From positions 24,245,775 through 24,309,774 of the forward strand of contig OX387605.1 in the NCBI GenBank assembly GCA_947568835.1: a stretch of 64,000 nucleotides of DNA, read 5' to 3'. This DNA is from Protonemura montana. Taxonomy: Eukaryota > Arthropoda > Insecta > Plecoptera > Nemouridae. The notes below the pieces were generated by a model, which saw nothing but the letters and a program-made list of their open reading frames with translations, was not told the DNA's origin and ran no database searches. Below, piece after piece: positions 1 through 13,900 of this stretch. The stretch's first letter is position 1; the number at the start of each line of letters is the position of its first letter. The position numbers and the translations under genes are program-made.

Positions 1-1844
1 AAGATAGCGTATAATCCAAAGTGTTTCATAATCAACATAGAATATAAAAAGCGTTTTCACTCTGAACTTAGTTACGCTACGAAACGTAATTGCGGGGTGC
101 GCTAGACTAACACAGAGACACACGCATGCACAACTAGTTCACAAACAACGGGGTTAAGCTATGTTTAGTCGCGTTGTGCCGGATAACTCGTCAGCCATGC
201 GTACTCCGAACGGCGTAGCGCGACGAGATTCATTCAGTTAAAACTATAAATGCCACGTTTGTGTTATCCACAGTTGATTTGCAACACGTCATTGCACTCA
301 TATCGAGCTGCTTACAACACTATTGAGTTTAAAATTAATAAAAATGCATAAAAAACGTTTCAGAGATTGGTGATATCGAATTTCCAATGCGAGAGCTGCG
401 ATTAAAATCCGACAAAGCTACGTTTTACGCTACGATAAAACGAGTCCGATAGCGTAACACTACGTATTTGTTGCCTTAAATACGTGATGCCAAATGGGTT
501 AAAAAAAAATAGATTCTAAAAAAGCTATCACGACGAACGGAAGAGTAATACTATCAAGCTGCCAACCCCGTCTACATGAGACGCTCATCCAGTCCACCTA
601 CGAAAGCTTAGCCATCTCTTAACATTCGAAACACGTGCATTCACAAAACTTACACGAAAAGCATTTGCGACAGTAAAAAAATGGAGGCAAACTCGTAAGC
701 ATGAAGCAAATTTCCACAAAGTTTTGATTCTTCACACTTGACGCCCATTCACACGTATTGTTCTCTCTCTCAACTTCTCGCCCCCAGACCAACGGGTTAG
801 ACCTACTGTACAATAACAAGAGAAATTATAATTTCCTTAGTAATAATATAGCAAACGGCAGTGCGCAACGTGAGGCATACAAAACATCATTCATATAGTA
901 TATCATATTTTATAACTAACGTGAGATTCAACTACTTGGGGGCGCGTCCGGGTCCCTGTCACCTCGAAAACCAGCTCAAAACCAGCTCGAGAGCAGTTCA
1001 AAACCCGGCCGCGGACTGACCACTAAAATCTACCGATCTACAGTGCGCTACGTTTACGAGTTTGGGTTTCGTGTCCTTCACAATTACTCGACATATAAAG
1101 AGAAGCATGTTTGGGTTTGTCATTAAAAAAAGCTACACATTTCACGTGATTTAAAATGTAACGACGCGATTACAAAAAGCTGACGACCGTCAAACCATAC
1201 GCTGCCTAGTGCCGTGCGTCGATCGGGTAAAAGCACCGTCCGTCCCCACAAAACCCGAGCAGCCTACCGATCTCGCTAGCCGAGAATCCTACGCGCAAGC
1301 TGCCACTGTGAACTCGCTGCCAGAGAATTGGTCCTGTGTGATTATGTGCCCCGCCGCCGCCAGAGAGACCGGCGGCCGCCGAAAGGATCCGCCGCGAAAA
1401 ATTAACGGCCAAGCGCGTCGTCGAAAAACGGAATTCATGCGAAAGACAAGTTGCCCGGCAAATAGTCGATACGATAGAGAAAGAGATTCCTCGAGGTACT
1501 GTTTCACAGCTTAGTAATTATCTTTTTATATATATTCAACGTGGTTTTTTTTTTTGTTCCTGTTTTGCGCTGCTCTAGCCTTCTTCGCATGCCCCGGTTT
1601 GTCCATCACATTTTTAGTTAGTATATATCAAATAAAAAATACGATTCGGCATCCCTAGCGATCGGCCAGTGCTGGGTTACCCCGGATCCGAGCCGACCTC
1701 CCTAATTGACACGTGCCGGGCGGGCACCTCACAGGCCGCGCCCGGACCGAGTAGCCCGGGTGGCCGGCCACCGGAACGGGATGCCGGATGATATCGATAG
1801 AAGGCTGCTCTGCTGCTCAACCCCGCTCGCCGCGACCGCAGCGA
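1..1844. other. 3' flank of neuroglian, including probable 3'UTR of the distal isoform
   Basis: No convincing gene is seen. Positions about 1190-1500 and 1680-1930 are GC-richer than the surroundings and give overlapping short ORFs on both strands, without family resemblance or consistent splice sites. Some of this must be the 3'UTR of the distal neuroglian form, but I saw no clear AATAAA on the minus strand. A few TATATA-type runs occur near 1525 and 1620. Confidence 0.4.
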
Positions 1845-1948
1845 CTAGACGTAGGTGGCGATCGCAGACGGGGACTGCTGGCCCTCATGTCGTCGCTTGC
1901 TGCCCGGGCCGTACTGCCCGATGAAAGAGCCGTCCTCCGTGAATTTAC
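1845..1948 (-). CDS. Nrg: Neuroglian distal alternative terminal exon (Nrg180-like, FIGQY, ends ATYV)
   Basis: The acceptor TGCACCCAG is followed by the exon, which completes a Gly codon from the phase-1 donor at 3162. It reads KFTEDGSFIGQYGPGSKRRH, then EGQQSPSAIATYV, then TAG (1847-1845). It keeps the canonical ankyrin motif FIGQY and the C-terminal TYV that marks the neuronal Nrg180 form of Drosophila. The linker between the motif and the tail is much shorter than the alanine/glycine-rich linker in Drosophila. The order, general exon proximal and neuronal exon distal, is the same as in flies. Confidence 0.92.
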
Positions 1949-4900
1949 CTGGGTGCAGAACACAGCTTGTTAATCGCTTGGGGCAACGGAGAAGCAATTC
2001 CTTTTTCGAGGGATATCTCGGGGTGTTTGCTACAGTTAGGTGCCACTCTAATAAAAATAGCTTTAGTGGTTATAGAATGTAGTACTAAATTGATGCAAAA
2101 CTATTTGAACTGGGTTTTGAATGCTTAGTGAAGAACAACTAAATTTCCCAACGTTTCGTAACTTTTACCTGTTACTTTTTCAAGGGTAAGAGCTTTACAA
2201 TTTTCTGATAACAAAAGAACCACATAACATTATAACAATTACCTAGTTCAAGCATCCTAAATGGCAAAATGCTCAAGTGCTAAGGTTACATGAAGTAGAC
2301 ATGAGTCTAAAAACAATCATGGCACTAAATTCAGTGCTACATTTCATATGAATTGAAATCGGTACCAGTTAGTTCAATTGATATTAAACAAACTTTTTCA
2401 ATACTTCTACATGGCTTGCTGAGGACCTAAACTAGTTAAAATAATTGATGGCATTAACCCTGTGATTCCTAGATTAGCGACAAAGACTGAAATGAAAGTC
2501 TATTAATTCGATGGCCAGTGTCAATCAAAACCAAGCCAATGCTGGAATCAAAGATGTAGCCTTGTGGGATCGTTAGGGATTGTACCTGTGGTGACGTCGC
2601 CCTAGACAAGAGTGGCGAAACCGCCAGACGCCGTCTCGGGGTTCTTGCGCTGCTGCCGGCCGTAAAGCCCGATGAACGAGCCATCCTCGTTCATGCCTTC
2701 TACGCTCAGCGTATTTACAACGCCAAGCACCAACCGGAGCAAACACACACGCAAACAAAACAAAATAAACAGAACGAACGCAGGGTCTACAAAGCAAATG
2801 GCAAATAATAAAATAATAAAATCTTGACAGGTATATCGCAAGGAACGATAAAAGATTAAATGATAAAAAAATTGGCAAGCCAGCTTTGTTCATGGCAGCA
2901 AATGAAAACAGCCTAGATTCGAGGTTGGTGACAATTGACAGAGAATAATGTGCACAAATGATCTGAACTGGAAACACCCACTCTGTACCACTTGTTGTGG
3001 ACATGCAAACAGCAGAAAATAATTATTGTAGTTCAACAATAAACGTAGCATAAACTGCTAGCCGCACGGCCAAACCGTTGACAGCGAAGGTCTCGGCTCC
3101 AGAACTTAACGTGCTCATGCGCTAGCGGCAATTTCCAGCAAGAGAAGTGCGGTTAACGTACCCGTGTCCCCGTCGCCATACTCGGCCATCGAATCGGTGT
3201 CGCTCTCTGGGGCCGCCTTTGGTTCGCTGCTCGCCGAGCCCCTCGACTTGTTGTCCAGACTGCAAAGCCACACAAATTCAACGGGTCAGTTGGAGGATGT
3301 AGCAATCCATTGTCCGCCGTGGTTTGCCCTGTTCTGCGCTGTTTTAGGTAGGTCACGGAAACGGAAACTAAATAATTCCACTGCACATGTTAGAGTGTTG
3401 CCCTCCCTTAACTTCTCTACAACATTCCAATTCTAATAAGTTGAAAATATTGTAGACTAGGTTGCTCACTACCAATCAGTGTGAGCTATAAACCAATGGT
3501 GTACAAAGGTTCAAAATGGTTACTTTCATGTTGGTGCAATGACAATGTGTTCTTTTAATTTTGGCAGCCACATATGGTCTATCCAAGGTCTATCCAACTA
3601 TTTCAAGGCCTCCTACAGCCAATTCGGCCATAAGGGCTCGTAGAAACCAATAAATGTCTTGAGCTTTGATCTTTGTGATCTTCGCTCACGGGCTTGTCAA
3701 TAATCCACTTGTCAGACCTGTCATTATTATTATCACTTAGGCTTTTCATAGTCAAAAAACAATCACCGATTCAATTCATATTTTATATATATCTAGCAAT
3801 AACACAGGCAACTTGCCAAAACATCAAAATTCTTGTGAATTCAGAAATTTTTCGACAAGTGCACCACACTACGTCGATGTTCTTTGCCGGTAAGTTGCGT
3901 TTCCTTTCATTTCCCTTATTCACCTCAACATATACTTAACACTACCTCTCACAAAGCTATTCAAGAGCATTTTCCTACAACTATCAATACTATGTAAATG
4001 TACGCCGGCGTGCAACTCACGGCTGAGAGTATTCGTGGAAGCCGCCCTGCTCGTCAGGGTAGTCGTTGCGTCCGCGAGCCGCCTCACGCTCGTGCACGGC
4101 GTACTTGCCGCCGCGGTTGCGCTTCACGATGCACACGATGATCAGCAGCAACAGCAGGAACGCGATCGCGAGCATCATGCCGATGAACCACCCAGCAGTC
4201 GCCAGGTTTTCTTTCGGCTGAATCATAGGGCCCTCTGCAACAAGGATACATGACATAACCAACCTTGACATCATCGTCACCGAGCTCAAATATTACACCA
4301 CGCATTATACTGCTTACGTGAACCGTGAGAAGCAATGGAACGCCGTGAGTCCAATTGTACAATTAAACAATACGACGGCTGAAACGTCAACACAGCTAAT
4401 AAACTATTGCCCCTAAACTTTGCTTCTCGAGGTAAGTTTCGTAGCTCTACTCCACTTTCATCTTCTCTTTACTCATATCCAACTTTTGGCACACCAATTC
4501 ATACTGACAATCTACATAGAATGTTTTTTAGCACAATTCCTTCATTTTATCCAGTTTCCTTGAAGATTGAGAAAATTTTAAATATGCTAAAATGGAACAA
4601 TTCAACTTGAAGACAGTTGGACTATTCACAGCGTAAGGCAATTATAATTCCAGAATAAATATCTCTTCTACCAAGTGAAGCAGTCAATGAACAATTTATT
4701 GATTGGCTGTGAACGTTTTAACATCAATTTTGTTGTAAGCTTGGGTTAGTAAATTTGGGTCCAGTTCAGCAAGTGCAACAAAGAGAGGTTTAAAGGATTG
4801 AAGCTTGAATAACTTTAATAGCTTTGCTTATCAACCTCTCGACAGCATGGAACTGCGGAGGAATCCTGTTGTTCGCGTTGTACTTTCGGAAGGGGTGTTA

Positions 4901-7900
4901 AGCCAGTGGTCCCCTTGGTGCTCTTTGCCATGAGTAAGCTATGTGCTGGCAGCAAGTTTCCCACCTCCCTACTGGACTGGGTTAGATTCATCATCACTAA
5001 CTGATTCACTGACCCCATTAGACTAGTGCCACAGGGCCGGTTGTAAAAAAATTGCATTGTCAAACACCGCAAATCAATCGATCGCAAGGGAGTGCCGTGA
5101 CTCACCGACGCTGGAAGTATCCACCTCCTTGATTTCGCTCTCGGACATGAACTCTCCGTCTACTGCAATGACGCGGAACTCGTACAGCTGAGCAGGCATC
5201 AGTCCGCGGACCATCTCAAAGTCCTCGTAAAGCTGCGGGGACGTCGCCTCCCACTTCGACTCGCCCTTTTGCCTGCGCACATGCAACACAGTCGTTAGTT
5301 TCCTCCCAGAAGTGAAACGCAGGGCATTGTTGGCTTACTCACTAGCCTCGACACGTAGTTCTTGCCGTCTCAGTGAAGTTTAGACAGTACAACTGTGTAC
5401 CTCAATAGTTCACTTTTCTAGGTTTTAGATCCTTGATAGAACAAGCTTATTGCTCCATTTTGTCTAAGATAGAAACAATAAAAATCAAAGATATATTTTT
5501 TTCTTTATACTGGGGCAAATTTTAACTGTAAAAAAAAAGAAAAGTACTTGCTAGAAGAACTTACTGAAAAATATACATTTTTTTATGAACTCCGGTAAGA
5601 AAAGAATGGCCGTGATTTTGCACTTAAGACTTAATTCGTGGTCAAGTTTTCAGTTTCCTCCCTTTGAGAAAGACATCCTGGAGGGCGATTGAGTAAATGT
5701 AAAAAAATGCCAACTTCTGAACTTAAGTTCAGATAATTTGTCACTGTCTGGCCGTGTCATCGACAACTCAGAACGGCACATTGGCTTCTTTGTCCCAATA
5801 TCAGCCACCTCCATTGCACTTGGCATTCAGTTTACAAACCACAAACTGTTGCTCGAATACAATCCTGTCATTATCCCCTTTCCGCTGACAAAACAAAAAC
5901 AACAGCGACTCACCTGTTCTGCACGAAGAAATGCGATCCCGGCTGCCCCTCGAGATTTGGCTGCCAGATGATCTTGACGCTGGCGTATCCGTTGTCAGAC
6001 GGTTCCCTGTACCAGTCGAAGCGTGGCGTGTCCGGGGCAACGGCGTTGTTGTTTCGCGTGCGGTGCTCGATGAAGTACGGTTCTCCCTCTCCTGCACGCG
6101 TGGTCGCTGTGATGATCAGCCGGTACTTGGTGCCGGGCTCCAGGCCAGCGAGCTTGGCCCGCGTTTGCTTGGGGTCCACGATGTGCGGCTCACGCTCCAG
6201 CTTGGGCCCAACCTGGAACAGCGACAACTCGTAAGGGGCACTTGGGCTGGCGATCCGACTCGCAGGAAATAGAGGTTTGTCATGTTATTTGCAAATCAAG
6301 GTAGACGCACCTTCTTAGTCAGATTGACATAGGTTACCTTTAAAGGTAGATTTCCGTTAAAGAAAAAGGGAGCTTTGAACATGGCTTGACATGAGAGCTT
6401 TATGGATTCAACATTGGCCTGGAATCATGATGGAAGAGCCACGAGGACACCATGAACACGTTGCCTGGAATGCTCAGCTTCAAAAAACTTCAACCCTAAC
6501 ACACATTAATACAATAATTACCGGAATTACTTGTACCCAAGTTACAAAGTTAAAATTGCTCTACCTAGTAGAATTGCCAGAAGTAAAGTGTGCTCAGGCA
6601 GCAAGAGATGCTTACCTTGGTGCCCTTCACGGTCTGGTAGTAGATCTTGTAGCCAGTCAACACTCCATTGGGCTGCTCAGGCTTCTTCCAGACGAGGAAG
6701 AGAGCCGATGAGCCCAACTGGTACGCCTCAAACGACTGCACTGTGCCGGGAACTGCCGGAGAACAAAAGGACACCGATTAGCAGAGGATCACTAGACGGT
6801 AGAAGCTGGTCTCAATACTAAATCAGAAGAGAAGCTTTCTGAACTCACACTAGTTAGATTTCAAATAACCTGGATAGAGCATAGGATCCAGCCAGCTGAT
6901 CAAAACTTAAGTCAATCTATTGTTGGCAACAGGGAGGAATCCCTAAATCCGAGGTGTTCCTATGATTTCAACATTAAGTTAGAGTTTAAGAGACAAGTTT
7001 CCAACCAATTTTGACCATTGAAGTGGTGAAAACTTTGAAAATCACAAAAACTACTGAGGAAAACACTTACAATAGCTTGGGCTCTTAGAGAGAACTAAAA
7101 ATCAGGGACTCTCAAGACGGCAGCCAAAGTCTCTCTATGGCAACTGCTATCTAGGTTATTTGAGATCATTGGGTTTAATGGCACTTTATCCAACAACAGA
7201 ATTAAGACCTTCAGTATTGAATGCATACTTCTCAACGCTTGTATGACACAAATCTCGGGCGAGAGCAGGAAACTTATGTAACCTGGTCGCGTCTTATTAC
7301 AGCTTACACAGTCGTAGCCATAACCATCACCCACCTCCTTCTGGCGTCTCGAAGCTGAGGGTTTCGCTGGGCGGACCGTTGTAGCGGCCGTTGTAGACAA
7401 GAACTCGAGCAAAGTTCTTCGAGTGCGGCACAAACTTGGTCACCTGCTCTCGGGTCGACTCTCCCTTGACGTGGATCTCTCGGAGGCCCTCTTCTCCATC
7501 CTTGTCCGTCCACGTTTGGATCTGTGGGCGGCACAAATCAATCAGTTTCATGTGTAGAGAATATCTTTGATGTCTGATGTAATTTAGAGCCTTACCTAGA
7601 GCAGCCATTTAGTGGTGCTACTTTTCAATTTAATTCCTATGGTGCTAGGTAAACTGTCTGGTAGTGTTATACATTACTGACCTACGTACGTGGCACTTTT
7701 TTACAACGCTCGAGTTTTTTGTAACGTATTAAAACATGTGTGAATTGGGGAAGAGAAACAAAGAAGAACTTTCAGATATAGAAAGGCTGATAGCAAAATA
7801 TAAAGAGGTACTAAAGCCCAGTTTCCACGGATCAAGACCTGCACTTCAAGGAGTTGATCATTAGATCACTGCATTGTGGAAACTGTGTACAGGTATTTCA

Positions 7901-10900
7901 AGGAAAATAAGGAAAGGAAAATAATTGCCTAAAGCTACCACTGGATCATGCAACCTTTGCACAACTTCTCTTAAATTGAATTTCTAACTGCCGAACATTT
8001 CAGAACGGAACTCCGGCGCATGAAACACAAGTCATTACTAGAGACTTGTGTTTTTAGCTATAATTTTATCGAAATTTTAGTGCAAAGTCTTTGAATTTTA
8101 GCGTTTATAACTAAATAGAAAAAAGGGCATTTGCGATCTACAATTCGAAAGGAATGCAGATTTTGGGCAAGCACTGGGATCTCTAATAAAGAACTTATCA
8201 TTCATACCTTCCCCCAATATCATGACCTGTTGGCCTGCATGACCTAGTAATTACTATTATTGTCACTTTTATTGTTATCAATTTATCGTAAACAAAAAGC
8301 AAATACAATGTACTTGCCGCTTCAAATAAATACAAATGTTTCCTCCAGAGTTTGTGTAGTGATTAATGGATGGACATCTAACCTTGTATCCCTTGAAGTG
8401 TCCTCGCAGGGTGTCTGGATTCACCGGGTTCCAGCTGAGCAGAGCGGTGGTGCTTGAAGCAACCTGCACCACTGTGAAGTTGGTTGGCGCCTGCGTGGGT
8501 ACTGCAACAATCATCGGCCAGTCAAGTCTACGCTCCAGCCATCCATTGCCCTCTTCGGAAGCTATGCTCCAGCTATACACTTTAATGCACTTTGTAGCAA
8601 CAATAAAGCACTCAACTCAGTAAAGCCATCGTTAACATCGGCCATTTATAGCAACTACGGACGTTGCATGTTTGATTACAACAAAAAAAACTCCTTTCTG
8701 ACAGTTATACTAAAGTGTTCTCTAACCTCACTGGTTTCAAAAGTTCCTACGCTAATTTACACCAGCAATGACGGTGAAACGAAAAATTGTGACCTGGTAT
8801 CTGCACTAGAAAACAGCTGACAGAACTGAACAATGTGTTAATGAACTGGTTCTTAGCTGGCAGACAAAGTGACATCTTTACGGCTTGGCCAGCTTCTAAG
8901 CCAATTTGACGCGGTAGCCAGTCGGCTTTGAGCATAAGTAGCGGACAGTAACTTCACAAAAACAAACAAGCTCATCAAACTGCATTTTTCTATATCATCA
9001 TTAGTAACTTCCTATAAAGTTTATAAAATTATTGCTACTGCCAAATTGTGTCCAACAAGGTAAGATTGATAGTACAATTGAGTAAGTTGGTATTGCAAAC
9101 AGATAACTGATAACAAAGTTTGACCAACGTGGCTGTCTGAACACTACAAGCATCGGCCGGGCAAGCAGCTTGGCAACTTACCGTCCTCGCCGGACCATCC
9201 GATGACCTCCTTCGGGGCAACGTTGGCCTCTCCCTTCTCGTTGATAGCGACCACTTTGATGCGATACTGCTGGAACGTCGGCTGGTTGGGGATGAGGTAG
9301 TCAGAGCGCTCCCAGTCGGGTATGTCCTCCGTGAGCCACTGCTCCCCGGCGATGTCACGCTTCCAGTACACGCGGTACATGAATCGCGGGGCGTTGTGCT
9401 CGATCTCGGGCATCACCTGAGCACGTAGAGAGAAAAGTCAGCGAGGAAAGGGATTGAAGTAGTTAGTCGGTTGTCTGTTGTCCACATTCAGTCGTATTTT
9501 GACATGGGTTTTGGCTTTTTCCAGTGAGATAAGTTAAGTGACTTAATTTGTTTCATCATTAGCATTGAACAAAATTAGAAATCTTATCTCATTGGCAACA
9601 AGTTACAGGACTTTAATCCATGTTCTCTGAGTTGGTTTTGATAGTTTTGATTTGGTGACCTGTAGCCAAGTGGTTGCTATTTGTAACTTTTGGAATGCAG
9701 GTTTTGTTGGGAGGAACCAGAGTGAACTGATTGCAGCGGATCTTCCAGTTAAGCCTAGGTTGAGTTGAGTTTCAGAAATTGAATTTCTTCAATCACTTTT
9801 AAAACTTAATTTGAAGGCCAGAATTGTCTGATCATAGCTTGACAAACAGCCTCAGGACATTGCCTGATCATTAGCCAACAAATGCAGTTTGGAAGCAAAA
9901 AAAATCAGTCAATACATATAGAATTTTATCAAAGTGGAAATACCCTTTCTATCAGGTCCAAGATACTACCAGACAAAGAACGAACCCTGGCAAAATAGTC
10001 TAGCACTCACGGTCCATTTGATGACGATGTTGTTGGGCTCGGTGCCTTTGCCCTCTACGTTGTCCGGGTTCTTGTACGGCACGTCGGGCTGCGTGGTGCA
10101 GACCTGGGAGTGCGACGATGCACCAGACGGTCCGATCTTGTTCCAAGCGATTACGCGGAACGTGTAGTTCGACCACGGGCTCATAGCCACCTGCAACAGT
10201 TCACCGTTAGCAACAACTTCATTGCGTTGCACTATCTCTGTCACTGTGTCTCTGAATGCAACTATCCTATATTAACTAAGGCTTCATATCTTTTTCATCT
10301 CATTGAACCTTGTATTGTCAGTTTAACTAAAAATCAAATTACAGCCTAATATGAATGAGCAAATGGGAAAAGGTACATGATGGTACATGATGATGGACTG
10401 CTCAAACCTCTGAAGAAGTAACTAGTATATGTTGCAAAACGTCGGGATTTTTAGTAGCCCTTTACTTAGCATTCAAACCCTAGTTCAAATAGTTTTTCTT
10501 AGGGGAAAGGTACAATTTAAAATATATATATTTATAGGTATATGCCACTGAAAACTGCAATACATGTCCTGAACAGTTAGCATACAACTAAAATGAAGTT
10601 GGTTGCTTCATTGGAAACTAAAAAACAGATTTGTAGGATCTATGCGCTCTTGTCACTGGAGAACAGAGAAAATCAAAAGCAAGTGAGCTCCTATGATGGT
10701 TTTTAGACTCCTGTCTACTTAATTTATGCTTAGCACTAGTTTTAAGAAAAACTATTTGAAATGGGTTTTGAATGCTAAGTAAAGGGCTACTACATTTCTA
10801 AATTTAGTAGCCCTTTACTTAGCATTCAAAACCCATTTCAAATAGTTTTTCAAGTGTGCTCCTCCTTGCCACTTTGCGAGGTGCACAACGGCTTGCCTCC

Positions 10901-13900
10901 CATGATATCGTCTTTGAGAAACTATCGAGACACCAGGGTCCAGCAGAGTCCATACCGTGTATGACATGTCCGAGGCCGGGACGTTCTCGAAGGCCACCTC
11001 CCAGGTGTCGGGCGTGAAGCTCGTGTTGTACTGGATCGTGTAGCGCAGGATGGGCGAACGGTTGTCTCCCATCGGCTGCCATTGCAGCGAGGCCATCCGT
11101 TCGTTGCAATTCACGTTCATCAGTCGCGGGTTGTTGGGCACGTCTGCCGGGGGACAAATCACAAGTCAGTCACGATGCAAGCAGTGATCAACGCGAAAGA
11201 AAAAACCCACAAAGATTATCTTGGTAAAGATGGAGTTTATTAGCTTCTTATAACTGATTTTTGGCAAAGTGAAATGATGCTCTGGTTCAGATAAGTTTAA
11301 TCAATTACCTTTAAAAGGTATTGTCATGCTTCTAAAGTCTGGAGCTACAGAAACATACTTTAATAAAGAAGCTGTATAAAAATGCAAAATCTGGTTTAAA
11401 TTGCAAACGCTTGCATGGCATGGGGTATTTTATTACCAGGAACACTAATAACCTTGCAAAAATTGATGCCCAAACGGGAAAATCGAACCCCGATCTCCAC
11501 CTGTCGCAGGGGTTGCTCTGACCAATTGAGCTTTTTGGACACATTCCAAATACTAATGAAAAAAAAAGCGTTATAAATATTCCCACTTCACAGTACAAAT
11601 AATGGTAGAGTGGTATGGTATCCAGACATATGTTCTGCACCAACGATTTAATTTAAACTCAACTAAACTGACTAACATCATGACCTAGCAAGAAGGTTTA
11701 ACGGTAGATTCAACTATTGGCTGACACAGCTTATCAATGCTGCCATCTCATGTAAAGGAGGACCTACCTTGCACGGTGAGCGTTGCTCCCGCCGCTGCCT
11801 CGTCCAGCTCGGTCTTGGCCACGCATGTGTAAATGCCGGAGTCGAGCTCGGTTGTCTTGGTGACTGTCAGTGAGTTGTCGGAGCTCTGCACAAACCGCGG
11901 CTCTGACTCGAAGTCGATCTCCACGCCGTTGTTCAGCCAGACGAGGCTGAGCGTAAGCGACGAGTCGCCCACGGCATTGCAGCGGAACGTGGCCGAAGTA
12001 CCGGCAGCCACCTCGTAATCTTCGGGCTCGTCCGTGATCTTTGTGTGCTCTGCAAAAGATCGAACACCGGTTAGGATTTGCCAAGAGACATTTATTCCCT
12101 TACTAAATTGACTTTGATTCATTTTTTGCATTTAACGATGCACTGCTTTGACAGTGTGTTCTGTGGCACTCGTCTAATGACGGCTGTTAATGAGTAGGTG
12201 ATGACGACGAAGATGATAAAGGGAGGAAAGGAAACCGAATGCTGACTTGTAACCTACTCTTGTTAAAGAGCACCAGCGTAACGCCCCTTCCGAAGGACAG
12301 TACAACTCGAACAACAGAATTCCTCTACAAATCCGTGCTGTTGAAAGGTTGATAAGCATTTACTATCTGTTATCTCTCCAAACTCTCTCCCAAACAGAAA
12401 ATCAGGTTGATATTTTAACTTTTTAAAGACAGATTAAAAAGTTATATAGTCTCATGCATGTGATGGCCACCCATCCAGTACCTAATCCAGCGCAGTGTTG
12501 CTTCAATCCAGTGTTTCCAGCACACTAAGTGTACTGAATAGATTTTGATGTTCAAAACGCATGATTGTATTTCAGATTGACTTCTTGACTGCAGTGAAGA
12601 GGGAAAAATCTCATCTCAACTTATTTCTGCGTCGTCATCGAAGTAATTAACTCTTGCCCAGCCATTTTTTAAGAGCTCTTTAGGGTCTCTTACCTTTAAC
12701 TTCCAGGGTTCCAACAGCCTCTGCGTTTCCCAGCTTGTTCTCTGCGTAGCACCGGTATTCTCCAGCATCCGCAAATCCAACATCCCTGCAAGAATGAATA
12801 CGTTAAGAAATCATCCTAACTGAACAATTGTAACCCATCCGGGGAAGTCATTGAATAATACTTCGTTACGAGGGGTTGATACGAAGGGTGGTGGCACAGT
12901 TTCGCAACAGCAGTCAAATATGGCGGGACAAACCCTCTGGACAAACATTTCAGTTGCGTTTTTGAATTGAAATAATTAAAGTGTTGAGCAGTTTACAGAT
13001 TTCAATTCACTACTAACATAAAAATAAAATATAACAGGATTTACTCTCTTGTGAGAGTCAAAAAGACGATTAAAAAGTTTGGCTTTCTGCAAGACTACGG
13101 CAAAGGCTGAAAAATATTGAGCAGGTTCGATATTTCCGAACCCTCGCCGACCCTGTTGCTGCAGGTACAGTTGAGGTGTCATGTGACTAAATCGAGCTTG
13201 CTTATTGGCTGAAAGGACTGGGACCTTCTATAAAATCTTTGAAGAAGGTAGCACTAAACGAAGTATAAGTTAACTCCATACAACTCCCAACCAGCTGTGC
13301 TTAATTAAAGTAACTATGAACCAAGAATTATATGGCTAACTATTTAGATGGAGGAAAGCCACAGCCCAGTACATCGAAGGCCTCACCTGATCTCAAGACT
13401 GCCGTTGCTGAGCGTGGTGTACCGTCCGCCCGTGAGTTCGATACCGTTTCGCAGCCACTTTACCAGCGGTTTGGGGGCGCCAAACACCTTGCAGGTCATC
13501 GTCACAGTGCGCCGGTCTACTGAAGCCATGTTCGTGGGTGGTTCGGTGATCTCAGGTGCCAGCGCTGGGAAAACAAGCACCATTGGTCAAATAACAGACA
13601 GACAGAAACAGATCAGATTGAGTAGGGGATCAGAACGTTCAGTTTCGCAATTTTTGTATTATAGCTAGAGCCAAGATTTTACGGTGTTATGATTTCGATA
13701 ATTTCGTGGTAAGCTTTTTGGATTTCGGTGTTATGGCGGTGTTATGGAAAAAGTACAGAATTTCATGTCTATAACAGATTTCAGACATAGGTGACGAAAA
13801 AAAGAAAAAACGTGTTTTTAGCATTAGTTTGATCGAAATTTTAGTGCTAATTATTTGAATTTTAGCGTTTATAGCTAAATAGAAAAAAGGGGTTTTGCGA

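Noticed and set aside
1206-1514. Overlapping GC-rich ORFs on both strands as genes
   Set aside because: No family resemblance and no coherent splice sites; more likely 3' flanking sequence of neuroglian.
6213-6272. Extending the FN3-4/5 exon upstream to an acceptor at about 6240-6260
   Set aside because: Those acceptors are all in the wrong phase for the phase-0 donor at 6616. The acceptor CTGTTCCAG directly before 6212 is in phase and gives VGPKLEREPHI, as expected.
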